From contig NZ_JASLER010000079.1 of NCBI RefSeq assembly GCF_030151085.1, forward strand, positions 1 to 39,344: 39,344 bases of DNA. Reading direction: 5' to 3'. How positions within the stretch are numbered: the first letter of the stretch is position 1; the number at the start of each line of letters is the position of its first letter. The stretch comes from Bacteroides sp. (GTDB lineage: Bacteria > Bacteroidota > Bacteroidia > Bacteroidales > Bacteroidaceae). The position numbers were made by a program, and so were the translations under genes. The notes below the pieces were generated by a model. The model ran no database searches. It had not been told where the DNA came from and worked only from the letters and a program-made list of their open reading frames with translations. Below, piece by piece: positions 14,942-22,471 of this stretch.

Positions 14942-15967
14942 TTATCTTTGCACACGACCACTTGCATCGCCACCAGCCAGCGCTTCTACCTCTTCTACAG
15001 AAACCAGGTTGAAGTCACCATTGATAGTGTGTTTCAGTGCTGAAGCAGCTACAGCGAATTCAAGAGCAGCAGCCTGGTTGGGCTTCGTCATCAGACCATG
15101 AATGATACCACCTGAGAAAGAATCGCCACCACCTACACGGTCGATGATCGGATCAATATCGTAACGCTTAGACTGATAGAATTCCTCACCGTTGTAAATC
15201 ATTGCCTTCCAACCATTGTGAGTAGCGGAGAATGATTCACGCAAAGTAGAAATTACATATTTGAATCCGAACTCTTTAGCCATCGCTTTGAAGATACCTT
15301 TGTAGCCTTCAGCATCAGTTTTACCACCTTCTACGTCAGCATCGGGTTTGAAACCCAGACAGAGTTCGGCATCTTCTTCGTTACCGATACAAACGTCTAC
15401 AAACTGCATAAGAGGTTTCATGATTGATTGGGCTTTTTCTTTCGTCCAGAGTTTCTTACGGAAGTTGAGATCAACAGAAACGATTACATCGTGACGTTTG
15501 GCAGCTTCGCAAGCCAGACGGGTCAGTTCGGCAGCTTTGTCGGAGATAGCGGGAGTAATGCCTGACCAGTGGAACCAGTCGGCACCTTCCATAATAGCGT
15601 CGAAATCAAAATCAGCAGGTTCGGCTTCGGCGATGGAAGAGTGTGCACGGTCGTAAATAACCTTGCTGGGACGCATAGAAGCACCGGTTTCAAGATAGTA
15701 GATACCTACACGGTCGCCACCACGTGAGATAAAGTCTGTTTTTACGCCATACTTGCGCAGCGCATTCACCGCAGACTGACCAATTTCGTGTTTCGGCAAC
15801 TTGGTTACAAAATAAGCATCATGTCCGTAGTTGGCACAGCTGACTGCTACATTAGCCTCACCGCCACCATATACTACATCAAAAGAGTCGGATTGTACAA
15901 AGCGAGTGTTCCCCGGAGTAGACAATCTCAGCATGATTTCACCTAATGTAACTACTTTCTTTCCCAT
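14942..15967 (-). CDS. kdgK: 2-dehydro-3-deoxygluconate (KDG) kinase, PfkB family
   Basis: 341 residues, a ribokinase/PfkB sugar kinase. VYGGGEANVAVSCANYG (32-48) is the N-terminal sugar-binding motif. The C-terminal signature DRVGGGDSFSGG (about 276-287) holds the catalytic base Asp282, with GGGD in place of the usual GAGD. SVDLNFRKKLW (164-174) is typical of KDG kinases. It makes KDPG from KDG and ATP, the step before the aldolase of the same operon. Its promoter overlaps operator 1. Confidence 0.93.
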   Translation of the reverse strand: MGKKVVTLGEIMLRLSTPGNTRFVQSDSFDVVYGGGEANVAVSCANYGHDAYFVTKLPKHEIGQSAVNALRKYGVKTDFISRGGDRVGIYYLETGASMRPSKVIYDRAHSSIAEAEPADFDFDAIMEGADWFHWSGITPAISDKAAELTRLACEAAKRHDVIVSVDLNFRKKLWTKEKAQSIMKPLMQFVDVCIGNEEDAELCLGFKPDADVEGGKTDAEGYKGIFKAMAKEFGFKYVISTLRESFSATHNGWKAMIYNGEEFYQSKRYDIDPIIDRVGGGDSFSGGIIHGLMTKPNQAAALEFAVAASALKHTINGDFNLVSVEEVEALAGGDASGRVQR

Positions 15968-16100
15968 AATTTTTATGTTTTTATTAAATATGTGATTAAT
16001 TTGTTTCCTTTCAATTTATCATATCAGGGTATAAAATCCATATAAGTACCTGATTATATGTGAACTAATTCGTGCTTTCGTTTGTTCTATACAGGCACCG

Positions 16101-16112
16101 TGTGCGGGCACA
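16101..16112. promoter_or_regulatory. Operator 1 for the LacI-family regulator (kdgK side)
   Basis: Perfect palindrome TGTGC-GG-GCACA. On the minus strand it overlaps the end of the kdgK -7 box, so repressor binding would block the polymerase. It is nearly identical to operator 2. Confidence 0.8.
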
Positions 16113-16118
16113 AAGATA
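16111..16118 (-). promoter_or_regulatory. -7 promoter element of kdgK
   Basis: Minus strand TATCTTTG, running directly into operator 1 (TATCTTTGTGCCCGCACA). A TTTG occurs upstream, but with a 17-nt spacing, shorter than the usual 19. Confidence 0.65.
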
Positions 16119-16126
16119 CAACAATT

Positions 16127-16156
16127 TTTGAAATACAAAAAATTATCATATATTTG
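16127..16156 (+). promoter_or_regulatory. Promoter of the LacI-family regulator gene
   Basis: TTTG (16127-16130), 18 nt, TATATTTG (16149-16156). Operator 2 lies about 27 bp downstream, in the transcribed leader, which suggests autoregulation. Confidence 0.6.
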
Positions 16157-16182
16157 TGTCGAAAATATTAAGATTATTATTG

Positions 16183-16194
16183 TGTGCGAGCACA
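16183..16194. promoter_or_regulatory. Operator 2 for the LacI-family regulator (regulator side)
   Basis: Perfect palindrome TGTGC-GA-GCACA; with its flanks it reads TTGTGTGCGAGCACAAAA, close to CCGTGTGCGGGCACAAAG at operator 1. The centres are 82 bp apart, about eight helical turns, so looping is possible. Confidence 0.8.
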
Positions 16195-16198
16195 AAAC

Positions 16199-16323
16199 GA
16201 TGTACGATTGAACGATTTACGATGTACGATTAAAGTTAGACCCTTTAATCAAGATAAGAACATCGCATCATCGTCAGCCAAGCAAACTTCAATCGTACAT
16301 CGTAAATCGTTAAATCGTAAATA
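16199..16323. repeat. Gene-less TCGTAMA inverted-repeat element in the regulator leader
   Basis: Two 41-nt arms (16199-16239 and the reverse complement of 16283-16323) agree at 36 positions and share the arm sequence of the four-helix-bundle cassette. The 43-nt centre has no ORF. It ends 5 nt before the regulator ATG. Confidence 0.82.
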
Positions 16324-16328
16324 AAAAG

Positions 16329-17390
16329 ATGTCAGAAAGAATTAGAATAAAGGACATCGCCAAAATGGCGGATGTATCGGTGGGCACCGTTGACCGTGTA
16401 ATCCATGGACGTAGCGGCGTTTCTGAGGCTAGCCGGAAGCGTGTGGAAGAAATTTTAAAGCAACTGGACTACCAGCCCAACATGTATGCCAGCGCTTTGG
16501 CATCAAACAAAAAGTATGCATTTGCCTGCCTGCTGCCTATGCACCAGAAAGGGGAATACTGGACGGACGTAGAATCCGGCATCCACGAGGCTGTAGAGAC
16601 TTATTCCGACTTCAATGTAAGCGTGCTACTCTCCTATTACGATCCGTATGATTACCATTCGTTTGCCGAAGCTTCCGGTAGCATTCTGGAACAAGAACCG
16701 GACGGAGTAATGTTCGCCCCTACTGCTCCGCAATATACCAAGCCCTTTACAGATGGTCTGACCGAACGAAATATACCTTATATATATATCGACTCAAATA
16801 TCAAGGAAGAACCTGCCCTCTCCTTCTTCGGACAAAACTCACACCAAAGCGGATATTTCGCCGCTCGCATGCTGATGCTTCTTGCCGGAGAAGATGCGAA
16901 GGAGATTGTTATCTTCCGCAAGATAAACGAGGGTATTGTAGGTTCAAACCAGCAAGAACGCCGCGAAATAGGTTTCCGTGAGTACATGCAGAAATACCAT
17001 CCCGCCTGCCACATCCTGGGACTGGATTTACATGCCAAACGCGACAGTGAGGACTCGCAAATGCTGGACGATTTCTTCCGTAAACATCCTACCGTAAAGA
17101 ATGGCATCACTTTCAACTCCAAAGCATACGTGATTGGCGAATATTTGCAGAAAAAGCAAATAACCGGTTTCAATCTTATGGGATACGACTTACTGCAACG
17201 CAATGTGGACTGCCTGATGCAAGGCAGTATCTCCTTCCTTATTGCCCAACAACCTAGATTGCAGGGTTTTGACGGCATCAAAGTTTTGTGCGAACATCTT
17301 ATTCTGAAAAAAGAAATCGCAAGAGAAAACTTCATGCCTATTGATTTGTTGACAAAAGAGAATATTGAATTTTATATAAACAATGATTAA
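16329..17390 (+). CDS. LacI-family transcriptional regulator of the hexuronate/KDG genes
   Basis: 353 residues. The N-terminal helix-turn-helix with hinge is classical (RIKDIAKMADVSVGTVDRVI, about 5-24, then YQPNMYASALASNKK). The rest is a periplasmic-binding-protein-like ligand domain of the sugar-binding type. The position between divergent KDG genes, and two matching operators in the same gap, make it the local regulator. The ligand is probably a hexuronate intermediate such as KDG or altronate (inferred). It shares a transcript with the altronate dehydratase gene 60 nt downstream; no terminator separates them. Confidence 0.9.
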   Translation: MSERIRIKDIAKMADVSVGTVDRVIHGRSGVSEASRKRVEEILKQLDYQPNMYASALASNKKYAFACLLPMHQKGEYWTDVESGIHEAVETYSDFNVSVLLSYYDPYDYHSFAEASGSILEQEPDGVMFAPTAPQYTKPFTDGLTERNIPYIYIDSNIKEEPALSFFGQNSHQSGYFAARMLMLLAGEDAKEIVIFRKINEGIVGSNQQERREIGFREYMQKYHPACHILGLDLHAKRDSEDSQMLDDFFRKHPTVKNGITFNSKAYVIGEYLQKKQITGFNLMGYDLLQRNVDCLMQGSISFLIAQQPRLQGFDGIKVLCEHLILKKEIARENFMPIDLLTKENIEFYINND

Positions 17391-17422
17391 TATTTAATAG
17401 GCTGCGCAATAACACCGAATGG

Positions 17423-17450
17423 CATTAATCATTAAACATTGATCATTGAA
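17423..17450 (+). repeat. Four CATTRAW heptads abutting the altronate dehydratase start
   Basis: CATTAAT-CATTAAA-CATTGAT-CATTGAA, exact 7-nt period, ending at the base before ATG 17451. They occupy the position where a Shine-Dalgarno would sit; none is visible. Confidence 0.8.
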
Positions 17451-18941
17451 ATGGAAACCAAATATTTGAAAATAAACCCTGCCGATAATGTTGCAGTAGC
17501 CATAGTAGCCCTGCCAGCTGGTGAAAAGTTAACGATAGACGGAAAGGAAATCACATTGAATGAAGATGTGCCTGCCGGACACAAATTCGCACTGAAAGAT
17601 TTCGCTGAAGGCGAGGACATCATCAAGTACGGTTATCCCATCGGACACGCCCAGAAAGTGCAAAAACAGGGTGACTGGATGAATGAAAACAATATCAAAA
17701 CCAACCTCTCCGGTTTGCTGGAATATACCTACAAGCCCGTGAATGCGGATCTGGATATTCAGAAAAAGGACTTGACTTTTAAAGGTTACCGTCGGAAAAA
17801 CGGAGATGTAGGGGTCCGCAATGAAATCTGGATTATCCCTACCGTAGGTTGTGTAAACGGCATTGTCAACCAGCTTGCCGAAGGTTTGCGCCGTGAAACG
17901 AACGGTATAGGCGTGGATGCAATTATGGCTTATCCGCATAATTACGGTTGCTCACAACTGGGCGATGACCATGAAAATACAAAGAAGATTCTCAGGGATA
18001 TGGTGTTGCATCCCAATGCAGGTGCAGTGCTCGTTGTGGGCTTGGGTTGTGAAAACAATCAGCCGGATGTGTTCCGTGAGTTTCTGGGCGAATACGATCA
18101 GGATCGTGTGAAATTTATGGTTACGCAAAAGGTAGGTGACGAATACGAAGAAGGCATGGAACTCTTACGCGACCTTTATGCAAAAGCAAGCCGGGACCAG
18201 CGTGAAGATATTCCGTTGAACGAACTGCGTGTAGGCTTGAAGTGCGGCGGTTCGGATGGTTTCTCGGGTATCACAGCCAATCCGTTGCTCGGAATGTTCT
18301 CCGACTTCCTGATTGCCCAAGGCGGTACAAGCGTACTGACGGAAGTACCCGAAATGTTCGGCGCAGAAACGATTCTGATGAATCGTTGCCGTACAAAAGA
18401 ATTATTTGACGATACCGTTAAGTTGATAAATGACTTCAAAGAATATTTCCTTTCGCACGGCGAACCGGTCGGTGAGAATCCGTCTCCGGGCAACAAAGCC
18501 GGCGGTATCTCCACACTCGAAGATAAAGCACTGGGATGTACACAGAAATGTGGTAAGAGCTATGTAGAAGGAGTACTTCCATACGGCGAACGTCTGAAAG
18601 TAAAAGGCCTGAACCTGTTGTCCGCTCCGGGCAATGACTTGGTGGCAGCTACTGCCCTTGCCTCTTGCGGATGTCACATAGTACTGTTTACTACAGGACG
18701 CGGCACCCCGTTCGGAACGTATGTACCGACCATGAAGATTTCTACAAATTCTACGTTGGCAAAGAACAAACCGGGCTGGATTGATTTCAACGCAGGCGTC
18801 ATTGTTGAAAACGAACCGATGGAAAAGACGTGCGAACGTTTCATTGATTATATAATCAAGGTTGCAAGCGGTGAATTTGTCAACAATGAAAAGAAGGGAT
18901 ACAAAGAAATAGCGATCTTTAAAACAGGGGTAACCTTGTAA
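17451..18941 (+). CDS. uxaA: Altronate dehydratase (UxaA/GarD family)
   Basis: 496 residues from ATG at 17451; the TTG at 17439 lies in the heptad repeat and is rejected. The N-terminus (about 1-75) is a SAF domain, and the rest is the galactarate dehydratase/altronate hydrolase domain: GYRRKNGDVGVRNEIWIIPT, YPHNYGCSQLGDDHENT, LKCGGSDGFSGITANPLLG and CGCHIVLFTTGRGTPFG. It dehydrates D-altronate to KDG, the substrate of the divergent kinase. Uronate isomerase and altronate oxidoreductase are not in the window, so the upper galacturonate pathway must be elsewhere. Confidence 0.92.
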   Translation: METKYLKINPADNVAVAIVALPAGEKLTIDGKEITLNEDVPAGHKFALKDFAEGEDIIKYGYPIGHAQKVQKQGDWMNENNIKTNLSGLLEYTYKPVNADLDIQKKDLTFKGYRRKNGDVGVRNEIWIIPTVGCVNGIVNQLAEGLRRETNGIGVDAIMAYPHNYGCSQLGDDHENTKKILRDMVLHPNAGAVLVVGLGCENNQPDVFREFLGEYDQDRVKFMVTQKVGDEYEEGMELLRDLYAKASRDQREDIPLNELRVGLKCGGSDGFSGITANPLLGMFSDFLIAQGGTSVLTEVPEMFGAETILMNRCRTKELFDDTVKLINDFKEYFLSHGEPVGENPSPGNKAGGISTLEDKALGCTQKCGKSYVEGVLPYGERLKVKGLNLLSAPGNDLVAATALASCGCHIVLFTTGRGTPFGTYVPTMKISTNSTLAKNKPGWIDFNAGVIVENEPMEKTCERFIDYIIKVASGEFVNNEKKGYKEIAIFKTGVTL

Positions 18942-18942
18942 G

Positions 18943-18991
18943 AGTGGAAAGTGGAAAGTTGAGAATTGAAAGTTTAGAACCGGAAGTTGAA
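18943..18991 (+). repeat. Seven AGTKGAA heptads after uxaA
   Basis: AGTGGAA, AGTGGAA, AGTTGAG, AATTGAA, AGTTTAG, AACCGGA, AGTTGAA in strict 7-nt register, starting one base after the TAA stop (18939-18941). Confidence 0.8.
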
Positions 18992-19009
18992 AAATAGATA
19001 GAGAGATGG

Positions 19010-19046
19010 GTGGCGCAAAACTATTTTGCGTCACTCTTTGTTTTTT
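19010..19046 (+). terminator. Terminator after uxaA, overlapping the next promoter
   Basis: GTGGCGCAAAA, loop CTA, TTTTGCGTCAC (one G-U pair), then TCTTTGTTTTTT. The -33 box of the NhaC promoter is inside its 3' arm. Confidence 0.8.
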
Positions 19047-19055
19047 ATAACTTTG
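19025..19055 (+). promoter_or_regulatory. Promoter of the NhaC-type antiporter gene
   Basis: TTTG (19025-19028), 19 nt, TAACTTTG (19048-19055), 30 nt before the ATG at 19086. Confidence 0.7.
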
Positions 19056-19085
19056 CAGCGGTTTTAATAAATAGCAAGTATAGAC

Positions 19086-20435
19086 ATGTCTTCACTTACA
19101 AATACAACTCAAAAGCAAGGAGGCTGGTGGGCGCTCAGTCCGCTGATGGTATTTCTTTGTCTTTACCTGGTGACTTCTCTCCTGGTGAACGACTTCTATA
19201 AAGTCCCTATCACCGTTGCATTCCTGCTCTCTTCTTGTTATGCGATTGCCATTACACGGGGGCTGAAGCTGGAGCAACGTATCTACCAATTCTCGGTAGG
19301 TGCCAGCAACAAGAATATCATGTTGATGGTATGGATCTTTATCCTTGCCGGCGCATTTGCCCAAAGTGCCAAACAGATGGGTGCCATTGATGCAACGGTA
19401 AACCTCACTTTACATATTTTGCCGGACAACTTATTGCTTGCAGGCATCTTCATTGCCGCCTGCTTCATCTCCCTCTCTATCGGAACAAGCGTAGGAACGA
19501 TTGTTGCGTTGACTCCTGTAGCCGTGGGACTTGCCGAAAAGACGGGAATCGATCTTCCTTATATGGTTGCCATTGTAGTGGGCGGTTCATTCTTCGGAGA
19601 TAATCTTTCATTTATATCCGATACCACTATTGCCTCGACCAAAACGCAGGATTGCGTAATGCGGGACAAATTCCGGGTGAACTTTATGATTGTAGTACCT
19701 GCGGCGATCATCGTACTGGGTATTTACATCTTCCAAGGATTATCCATATCCGCACCCGCACAGGTACAAGCCATCGAATGGATCAAAGTAATCCCCTACC
19801 TCATTGTATTGGGCACTGCTATAGCGGGTGTCAATGTGATGTTGGTACTTCTACTCGGAATTATCTCGACCGGAATTATTGGAATATGCACAGCTACGGG
19901 AATAATCAGTATCGGTGCGGCTCCGGTAGAAAGTGTAGCGGTAAATACCGCCTTCTTCGATTGGTTCGGTGCCATGGGCACAGGCATAACGGGTATGGGA
20001 GAACTTATCATCATAACGTTGCTGGCAGGTGGTATGTTGGAAACGATCCGTTACAACGGAGGCATAGATTTCATTATTTCACGCCTCACCCGTCACGTCA
20101 CAGGCAAGCGGGGGGCAGAATTCAGCATTGCCGCCCTCGTCAGTATTGCCAATCTCTGTACCGCCAACAATACAATAGCCATTATCACCACCGGACCAAT
20201 AGCCAAAGACATCGCACAACGTTTCCATCTGGACCGCCGCAAAACGGCAAGTATTCTGGATACATTCTCATGCCTCATACAAGGAATCATTCCATACGGA
20301 GCGCAAATGCTGATTGCTGCGGGGCTGGCAAGCATTTCACCTCTCAGCATCATAGGAAATTTATATTATCCCTTCTGCATGGGAGCCTGTGCCATATTGG
20401 CTATAATTATAAGATATCCGAGGAGATACTCTTGA
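19086..20435 (+). CDS. NhaC-family Na+/H+ antiporter
   Basis: 449 residues with about 11-12 hydrophobic segments. Family motifs include SIGTSVGTIVALTPVAVGLAEKTG, GGSFFGDNLSFISDTTIASTKTQ and ANNTIAIITTGPIAKDIA. NhaC proteins exchange Na+ for H+ (in Bacillus) or related ions and organic acids. It has its own promoter and sits next to the rpsP promoter. With a predicted Na+-type V-ATPase in the same window it may be part of sodium balance. NhaC-like proteins can also carry organic acids (malate-lactate antiporter, arginine-ornithine), so the substrate is not certain. Confidence 0.88.
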   Translation: MSSLTNTTQKQGGWWALSPLMVFLCLYLVTSLLVNDFYKVPITVAFLLSSCYAIAITRGLKLEQRIYQFSVGASNKNIMLMVWIFILAGAFAQSAKQMGAIDATVNLTLHILPDNLLLAGIFIAACFISLSIGTSVGTIVALTPVAVGLAEKTGIDLPYMVAIVVGGSFFGDNLSFISDTTIASTKTQDCVMRDKFRVNFMIVVPAAIIVLGIYIFQGLSISAPAQVQAIEWIKVIPYLIVLGTAIAGVNVMLVLLLGIISTGIIGICTATGIISIGAAPVESVAVNTAFFDWFGAMGTGITGMGELIIITLLAGGMLETIRYNGGIDFIISRLTRHVTGKRGAEFSIAALVSIANLCTANNTIAIITTGPIAKDIAQRFHLDRRKTASILDTFSCLIQGIIPYGAQMLIAAGLASISPLSIIGNLYYPFCMGACAILAIIIRYPRRYS

Positions 20436-20476
20436 AATTTATGATTTAATTTGCTCATACAATGCAATTAAATCGT

Positions 20477-20495
20477 AAATCGTAAATCGTAAATC
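20477..20495. repeat. TCGTAAA heptads upstream of rpsP
   Basis: TCGTAAA repeated in 7-nt steps, with a partial inverted partner TTTATGATTTAATTTGC just upstream (about 20438-20455). A short form of the element seen at 13698, 16199 and 35655. Confidence 0.65.
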
Positions 20496-20507
20496 AAAAA
20501 ATTATCT

Positions 20508-20515
20508 TACCTTTG
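20508..20515 (+). promoter_or_regulatory. -7 promoter element of rpsP
   Basis: TACCTTTG, 59 nt before the ATG; no clear -33 box, because the heptad element occupies that position. Confidence 0.55.
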
Positions 20516-20574
20516 CAGCCGCTATTACGAGATAGTAGCATAATTCAAATCATTAACTAAAACATTTAAATTAA

Positions 20575-21117
20575 ATGGCAACAAAAATCAGATTGCAAAG
20601 ACATGGACGTAAGAGCTACGCTTTCTACTCTATCGTTATTGCAGATGTAAGAGCACCACGTGATGGTAAATTTATTGAGAAGATTTGTACTTACAACCCT
20701 AACACCAATCCTGCCACAGTAGATTTGAAGTTCGACCGCGCACTTGACTGGGTATTGAAAGGCGCACAACCTACTGACACCGTTCGTAATATTCTTTCTG
20801 ACGAAGGCGTATACATGAAGAAACATCTTCTTGGCGGTGTAGCAAAAGGTGCATTTGGTGAAGCAGAAGCTGAAACTAAATTCGAAGCTTGGAAGAACAA
20901 CAAACAAACAGGTTTGGCTGCCCTGAAAGCTAAAGAAGACGAAGCTAAGAAAGCTGACGCAAAAGCACGTCTGGAAGCAGAAAAGAAAGTAAATGCAGAA
21001 AAAGCTAAAGCATTGGCTGAAAAGAAAGCCGCTGAAGCTGCTGCTAACGCACCTGCAGAAGAAGCAACTGAGGCTCCTGCCGAAGAAGCTCCCGCTACAG
21101 AAGCTGCTGCTGAATAA
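20575..21117 (+). CDS. rpsP: 30S ribosomal protein S16 with long charged C-terminal tail
   Basis: 180 residues. The first 80 or so are canonical S16 (ATKIRLQRHGRKSYAFYSIV, VADVRAPRDGKFIEKICTYNP, LDWVLKGAQPTDTVRNIL). The remaining 95-100 are an Ala/Lys/Glu-rich tail ending PAEEAPATEAAAE, long compared with the roughly 80-90 residue E. coli protein; such tails are usual in Bacteroidetes. S16 helps assemble the 30S platform. Single-gene unit with its own promoter and terminator; rimM, trmD and rplS do not follow as they do in E. coli. Confidence 0.95.
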   Translation: MATKIRLQRHGRKSYAFYSIVIADVRAPRDGKFIEKICTYNPNTNPATVDLKFDRALDWVLKGAQPTDTVRNILSDEGVYMKKHLLGGVAKGAFGEAEAETKFEAWKNNKQTGLAALKAKEDEAKKADAKARLEAEKKVNAEKAKALAEKKAAEAAANAPAEEATEAPAEEAPATEAAAE

Positions 21118-21159
21118 TAGTAAGCACAGCATTATCTACAAAAATGGGATTAAAACTAT

Positions 21160-21195
21160 AAAATCCTCTCCGGTACTATCGGAGGGGATTTTTTA
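21160..21195 (+). terminator. Terminator after rpsP
   Basis: AAAATCCTCTCCG, loop GTACTAT, CGGAGGGGATTTT, then further T. Confidence 0.88.
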
Positions 21196-21200
21196 TTTAT

Positions 21201-21208
21201 TATCTTTG
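21201..21208 (+). promoter_or_regulatory. -7 promoter element of the TlpA-like lipoprotein gene
   Basis: TATCTTTG, 33 nt before the ATG at 21242, right after the rpsP terminator. Confidence 0.6.
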
Positions 21209-21241
21209 TAACTATTATCATTCACTTAAAAGAATCAAGCA

Positions 21242-22339
21242 ATGAAAAAGTTAATTTATCTCCTCGCTGTTACTGCCGTATTTGCAGCTTGTAACAGTGG
21301 AAACAAGGGCTACACCATAACTGGAACCGTAGATGGTTCGGCCAATGGTGACACCGTATTCCTGGAAACTGTAGAAGGACGCCAATTCGTAAAATTGGAT
21401 ACTGCAGTAATCGAAAACGGAACTTTCACCTTTAAAGGTACACAAGACTCTGCTGTCAATCGTTACATCACTTACAAACCGGCTGGAAAAGAAGGCATCG
21501 CAATCGATTTCTTCCTCGAAAACGGAAATATCAACATCAAGATGTCTCAGGATGAAAAATCTGCTACCGGTACAACTAACAATGATATTTTCCAAGGAAT
21601 CAGAGTACAGATGGACGGCGTGAACAAGCAGATGATGACTATCTATGAATCCATGTCCGATACTACTTTGACCGACGAACAACGTCAAGCCAAAGGTCAG
21701 GAAATGGACGCATTAGATAATAAGCTCATAGAAATTGCAAAAGCAGAAATCGGCAAGAACATAACCAACCCTGTAGGTATACTCCTGTTGAAACAGAATT
21801 ACTACTACTTGGATGTTGCAGATCTTGATCCGTTAATGCCGCAAATCCCTGCCGCTTATAACAATGACGAAGTTATTACCAAAATTAAAAACAACGTAGA
21901 AAACATGAAAGCTACTGCCGTAGGACAAAAGTTCACAGATTTCGAAATGCTGACTCCGGAAGGTAAGGCTGTAAAGCTGTCTGATTATGCAGGTAAAGGT
22001 AAAGTAGTCCTCGTTGACTTCTGGGCTAGCTGGTGTGGTCCTTGCCGCCGCGAAATGCCTAACCTGGTAGAAGCATACGCCAAATACAAAAACAAGAACT
22101 TCGAAATCGTAGGTGTATCATTAGACCGTGACGGCGAAGCTTGGAAAGAGGGTATCAAAAAGCTGAACATCACCTGGCCGCAAATGTCCGACTTGAAATA
22201 CTGGGACAATCAGGCAGCTAAAATGTATGCTGTAAGCAGCATTCCTCACACTATGCTGATTGACGGTGAAGGTACTATCATTGCACGTGGCTTGCACGGT
22301 GACCAACTGGAAGCTAAATTAGCGGAAGTAGTAAAATAA
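21242..22339 (+). CDS. TlpA-like thiol-disulfide oxidoreductase lipoprotein with DUF4369 domain
   Basis: 365 residues. Lipoprotein signal MKKLIYLLAVTAVFAAC (lipid Cys17). Residues about 24-130 form a DUF4369 beta-sandwich (GYTITGTVDGSANGDTVFLE), common in Bacteroidetes. After a helical linker the C-terminal 140 residues are a thioredoxin fold with WCGPC (264-268) and the cis-Pro loop SSIPHTMLID. It should reduce or shuffle disulfides in the envelope, perhaps for cytochrome c maturation or stress. Monocistronic; convergent with the next gene across a palindromic region. Confidence 0.9.
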   Translation: MKKLIYLLAVTAVFAACNSGNKGYTITGTVDGSANGDTVFLETVEGRQFVKLDTAVIENGTFTFKGTQDSAVNRYITYKPAGKEGIAIDFFLENGNINIKMSQDEKSATGTTNNDIFQGIRVQMDGVNKQMMTIYESMSDTTLTDEQRQAKGQEMDALDNKLIEIAKAEIGKNITNPVGILLLKQNYYYLDVADLDPLMPQIPAAYNNDEVITKIKNNVENMKATAVGQKFTDFEMLTPEGKAVKLSDYAGKGKVVLVDFWASWCGPCRREMPNLVEAYAKYKNKNFEIVGVSLDRDGEAWKEGIKKLNITWPQMSDLKYWDNQAAKMYAVSSIPHTMLIDGEGTIIARGLHGDQLEAKLAEVVK

Positions 22340-22346
22340 GCGGAAG

Positions 22347-22471
22347 CCTGAGAAAACAATATAAATGACGCACTTCGATAAGGTAAATGACATTGATCAT
22401 GCCTTACGAAGTGCGTCATTCGTATTTAGAAACTGCGTCGTTTCAGTTGATAAGGTGTGTCGTTTCTCAGG
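22347..22471. repeat. Nested palindromes between convergent genes
   Basis: Inner stem: AATGACGCACTTCGATAAGG (22364-22383) with CCTTACGAAGTGCGTCATT (22402-22420), 19 bp with one bulge. Outer pair: CCTGAGAAA (22347-22355) with TTTCTCAGG (22463-22471). It shares TGCGTC(A/G)TTTCAG with the 5589-5719 palindrome. It may act as a terminator for both genes, though T-runs are poor. Confidence 0.75.

Noticed and set aside
19652..20449. 265-residue plus-strand frame inside the NhaC gene
   Set aside because: It is out of frame with a well-supported membrane transporter, and is rich in His, Arg and Tyr without hydrophobic segments, typical of a shadow frame.
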